In this document: piece after piece, positions 61,771 to 64,000 of the stretch | Layout: the number at the start of each line of letters is the position of its first letter | Numbering within the stretch: the stretch's first letter is position 1 | DNA from: Shimazuella soli | GTDB taxonomy: Bacteria > Bacillota > Bacilli > Thermoactinomycetales > Thermoactinomycetaceae | Assembly: GCF_022511585.1 (NCBI RefSeq) | Contig: NZ_JAKWBN010000002.1 | Coordinates: 496,001 to 560,000 of the forward strand | Direction of reading: 5' to 3' | Length of the DNA: 64,000 nt | Translations under genes and position numbers: made by a program | Notes under the pieces: generated by a model | The model's input: only the letters and a program-made list of their open reading frames with translations | Databases searched by the model: none | What the model was told of the DNA's origin: nothing

Positions 61771-64000
61771 TTGAATCGCATAAAAGTGGAAATTAGGAAT
61801 CAGATTGACAGTTATGTAAGAACGGCAAACTATTTAACTGTATCTCAGTTGTATTTATGTGACAACTTTCTACTTACGGAACATCTTCAAAAAAAAGATA
61901 TAAAAGCTCGATCCTTTGGGCATTGGGGCAATGCTCCAGCTATTAATTTTATTTTTGGCCATTTGAATTATTTGCTCACTTGTAATCCAGAATTGAACAT
62001 ACTTCCAGTAGTAGGTACGGGGCACTCAGGTCCTGCGATCTTGGCCAATCTATTTTTAGAAGGTACACTTAGTGAATTTGATCCTTTTTGTACACCAGAT
62101 ATACAAGGAATAGCTCATCTATCTCGAACTTTTGCAACGCCCAGCGGATTTCCTACCGAGTTATCTAGCAAAATTCCTGGTTGTATTCATCCTGGAGGTG
62201 AACTAGGGCATGCACTTAGTGTTGCTTTTGGAGCTGTATTGGATAATTCTGAAACGTTGGCGGTATGTATTTTAGGGGATGGGGAATGTGAAACGGGACC
62301 AACGGCTGCTGCATGGCATGGAGCTAAATTTCTTAGTCCAACACACTCTGGAGCGGTTTTACCCATTATCAATTTAAATGGTTATAAAATGTCTAGTCAA
62401 AGCCTACTAAGTATGATGTCAGAAACGGAAATAGAGTCTTATTTTTTCGGGTTAGATTATGAGGTTCAATTTGTCAGTGGTACGCATACATCGATGGAAC
62501 AGGCTTTAGATTGGGCTGTTACTCAAATAGCTTATAAAAGGAAAAACCAAAGTAGGAGTAGGTGGCCACTCCTGATATTACGTACACCCAAAGGTTGGAC
62601 AGGTCCAAAATCAGTTGATGGAAGGCAAATTGCGGGAACAGCCAAAGCACACAAAGCCCCACTTCAACCATTGGATAATCCCGCAGATTTCATTGCTCTA
62701 GAAAGTTGGTTACAAAGCTATTTGCCTCATGAATTATTCGATGAATGGGGACAAGCTAAAAACTTAAAAAAGATTGTTCCTCCACAAGAAAGAAGATTAG
62801 GAAAAACGCTGGATACCATTCAAAGGGCTAACCAAAAGATACAAATACATTTTCCTGATCCCGTTTCATTATTAGGGAATGCAAAAACATCTAGAAGTCC
62901 AGCAAAGCATTTTGGACAGTTTTTATCTCAAATACTAGTGAGAAACGAAGCAAAAAGAGCAATAAGAGTGTTCAGTCCAGACGAATTAAATTCAAACCAA
63001 CTACATTCTTTATTGGATGTAACCATGCGTAATAATGGATCTTCACAGAATAGAGATGGATCTGTTCTGGAAATTTTAAGCGAACATGTTTGTCAGGGAT
63101 GGTCCCAAGGTTACGTTTTGAGTGGAAAACAAGCATGGTTTACTTCCTATGAGTGCTTTATATCGACTGTTACCAGTGCCTTGAGCCAATATATAAAATA
63201 CTTAGTGGAAGCACCTGATTGGCAAGGGAGTTGGCCATCTTTAAATTATTTTCTTACGAGTTTAGCCTGGCAAAACAATTATTCTCATCAAAATCCTGAG
63301 TTTACTCAATTGCTAATCGCAAAATATGGATCTAAGGTTCGATTGTACTTTCCTCCTGATACGCTTACTTTGCTAGAATGTACAAAAGTTTGTATGCAAT
63401 CAAATAATCTAGTGAATGTAGTAACCGCAGGTAAAACTGCATTACCGAGTTGGACAACTTCTACCCAAGCCAAGATGTTAGCAAGTAAAGGTGTGGCTAT
63501 TTTAGAGGAATTTAGTCATTCTGAATCTCCTGATCTTATCTTTGCTGCTAGTGGTGATTATGTAACAAACGAAACCATCAAAGCCATTCAATTGTTAAAA
63601 GAGTATCTACCAGATATCTACGTTCGCTTTGTATCGGTGTGTGAAATCACTTGTTTAGGTTCATCGGATCACTTTACTCATGCTCTTGCATCCAGTGAAT
63701 TTGAGAATCTTTTTACAGAACAGATGCCTGTAATATTTGCATTCAATGGCTATCCAGCAACCATCCAAACTCTTTTGTTTGAAAGACCTAATCCTTCCAG
63801 ATTTACAGTACTAGGATACAAAGACGAAGGGACAACTACCTCTTTTTTGGGCATGTGTATTCGTAATGGAGTAAGCCGATATCATTTAGTCATAAAGAGT
63901 ATCGATATTCTAGCCAAGAAGGGAATCATCACTTCCAGCACCAAAGAAACGATTCAAAAGAAATGTAATCGACGGATTCAAGAATATCTTTCTTCGGGTT
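61771..64000 (+). CDS. Phosphoketolase-family thiamine-diphosphate enzyme (3' end outside window)
   Basis: TTG 61771 with AAGGAGTG upstream starts an ORF open to the window end (743 codons; the family has about 790-800). Visible marks are FGHWGNAPAINFIFGHLN, GTGHSGPAI, IHPGGELGH, the ThDP/Mg motif GDGECETGP, LNGYKM and LRTPKGWTGPK; later SYECFI, LNYFLTSLAW, VRLYFPPD and GYKDEGTTT. Typical phosphoketolases split xylulose-5-P or fructose-6-P to acetyl-P. This copy diverges at several otherwise constant positions (GTGHSG for GPGHGG, IHPGGELG for IHEGGELG), so another keto-sugar or acyl donor is possible. Confidence 0.85.
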   Translation, partial: MNRIKVEIRNQIDSYVRTANYLTVSQLYLCDNFLLTEHLQKKDIKARSFGHWGNAPAINFIFGHLNYLLTCNPELNILPVVGTGHSGPAILANLFLEGTLSEFDPFCTPDIQGIAHLSRTFATPSGFPTELSSKIPGCIHPGGELGHALSVAFGAVLDNSETLAVCILGDGECETGPTAAAWHGAKFLSPTHSGAVLPIINLNGYKMSSQSLLSMMSETEIESYFFGLDYEVQFVSGTHTSMEQALDWAVTQIAYKRKNQSRSRWPLLILRTPKGWTGPKSVDGRQIAGTAKAHKAPLQPLDNPADFIALESWLQSYLPHELFDEWGQAKNLKKIVPPQERRLGKTLDTIQRANQKIQIHFPDPVSLLGNAKTSRSPAKHFGQFLSQILVRNEAKRAIRVFSPDELNSNQLHSLLDVTMRNNGSSQNRDGSVLEILSEHVCQGWSQGYVLSGKQAWFTSYECFISTVTSALSQYIKYLVEAPDWQGSWPSLNYFLTSLAWQNNYSHQNPEFTQLLIAKYGSKVRLYFPPDTLTLLECTKVCMQSNNLVNVVTAGKTALPSWTTSTQAKMLASKGVAILEEFSHSESPDLIFAASGDYVTNETIKAIQLLKEYLPDIYVRFVSVCEITCLGSSDHFTHALASSEFENLFTEQMPVIFAFNGYPATIQTLLFERPNPSRFTVLGYKDEGTTTSFLGMCIRNGVSRYHLVIKSIDILAKKGIITSSTKETIQKKCNRRIQEYLSSG

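Overview
The window comes from a low-GC, endospore-forming member of the Bacillales. The evidence is the split cotJ spore-coat genes, a sporulation-type diadenylate cyclase (cdaS), an AsnO-type asparagine synthetase, and the block remA-gmk-rpoZ-coaBC-priA-def-fmt in the same order as in Bacillus subtilis. A Thermoactinomycetaceae-like genus is possible, but this cannot be settled from the sequence. No tRNA, rRNA, CRISPR array or intact insertion sequence was seen.

Layout. 1-5.2 kb: small unknown genes, a REP-like repeat, a WYL regulator divergent from an MFS exporter, and a GC-rich Nudix gene. 5.2-9.5 kb: a zinc block (ZnuA-type lipoprotein, YcgR/YcgQ pair, CDF transporter) with three good matches to the Bacillus Zur operator. 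9.7-11.5 kb: an RNA-repair-like pair (polynucleotide-kinase-type P-loop protein plus Thg1-like 3'-5' polymerase) and a GC-rich gene for a 57-residue Cys-rich peptide. 11.7-22 kb: PrmC-like methyltransferase, lipoprotein, pgcA, guaD, nitroreductase, PadR-P450 operon and two tandem MFS exporters. 22-24 kb: cotJAB, a DUF4309-type lipoprotein and cotJC. 24-27.3 kb: decayed phage or integrative-element DNA holding a PIG-L deacetylase, a frameshifted terminase small subunit, a broken membrane gene and a headless TetR gene. 27.4-34 kb: asnO, LysR, a membrane-fused multicopper oxidase and a second PIG-L protein. 34-45 kb: glutamine and dicarboxylate use (amino-acid permease, glsA, glnK-glnL; dctP, dctR, dctS with cre-like sites) plus cdaS and a small secreted protein. 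45-53.9 kb: a flippase and the remA-to-fmt housekeeping operon, followed by a DHFR-like reductase.

53.9-64 kb is the most unusual part. A TPR regulator of the RRNPP (NprR/Rap-like) type is followed by an 8-codon micro-ORF with a strong ribosome binding site and its own terminator. Divergent from it is a tightly packed run: two small unknown proteins, a stand-alone GGDEF protein, an ATP-grasp ligase, a YdeI/OmdA-like protein, a radical-SAM-like protein with CX2CX2C instead of CX3CX2C, a methyltransferase, an enolase-superfamily protein and a divergent phosphoketolase that runs off the window. I recognise no described pathway with this gene set. It is a candidate for a new peptide-controlled small-molecule pathway. 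The second small gene of this region has a paralogue in the truncated gene at the very start of the window.
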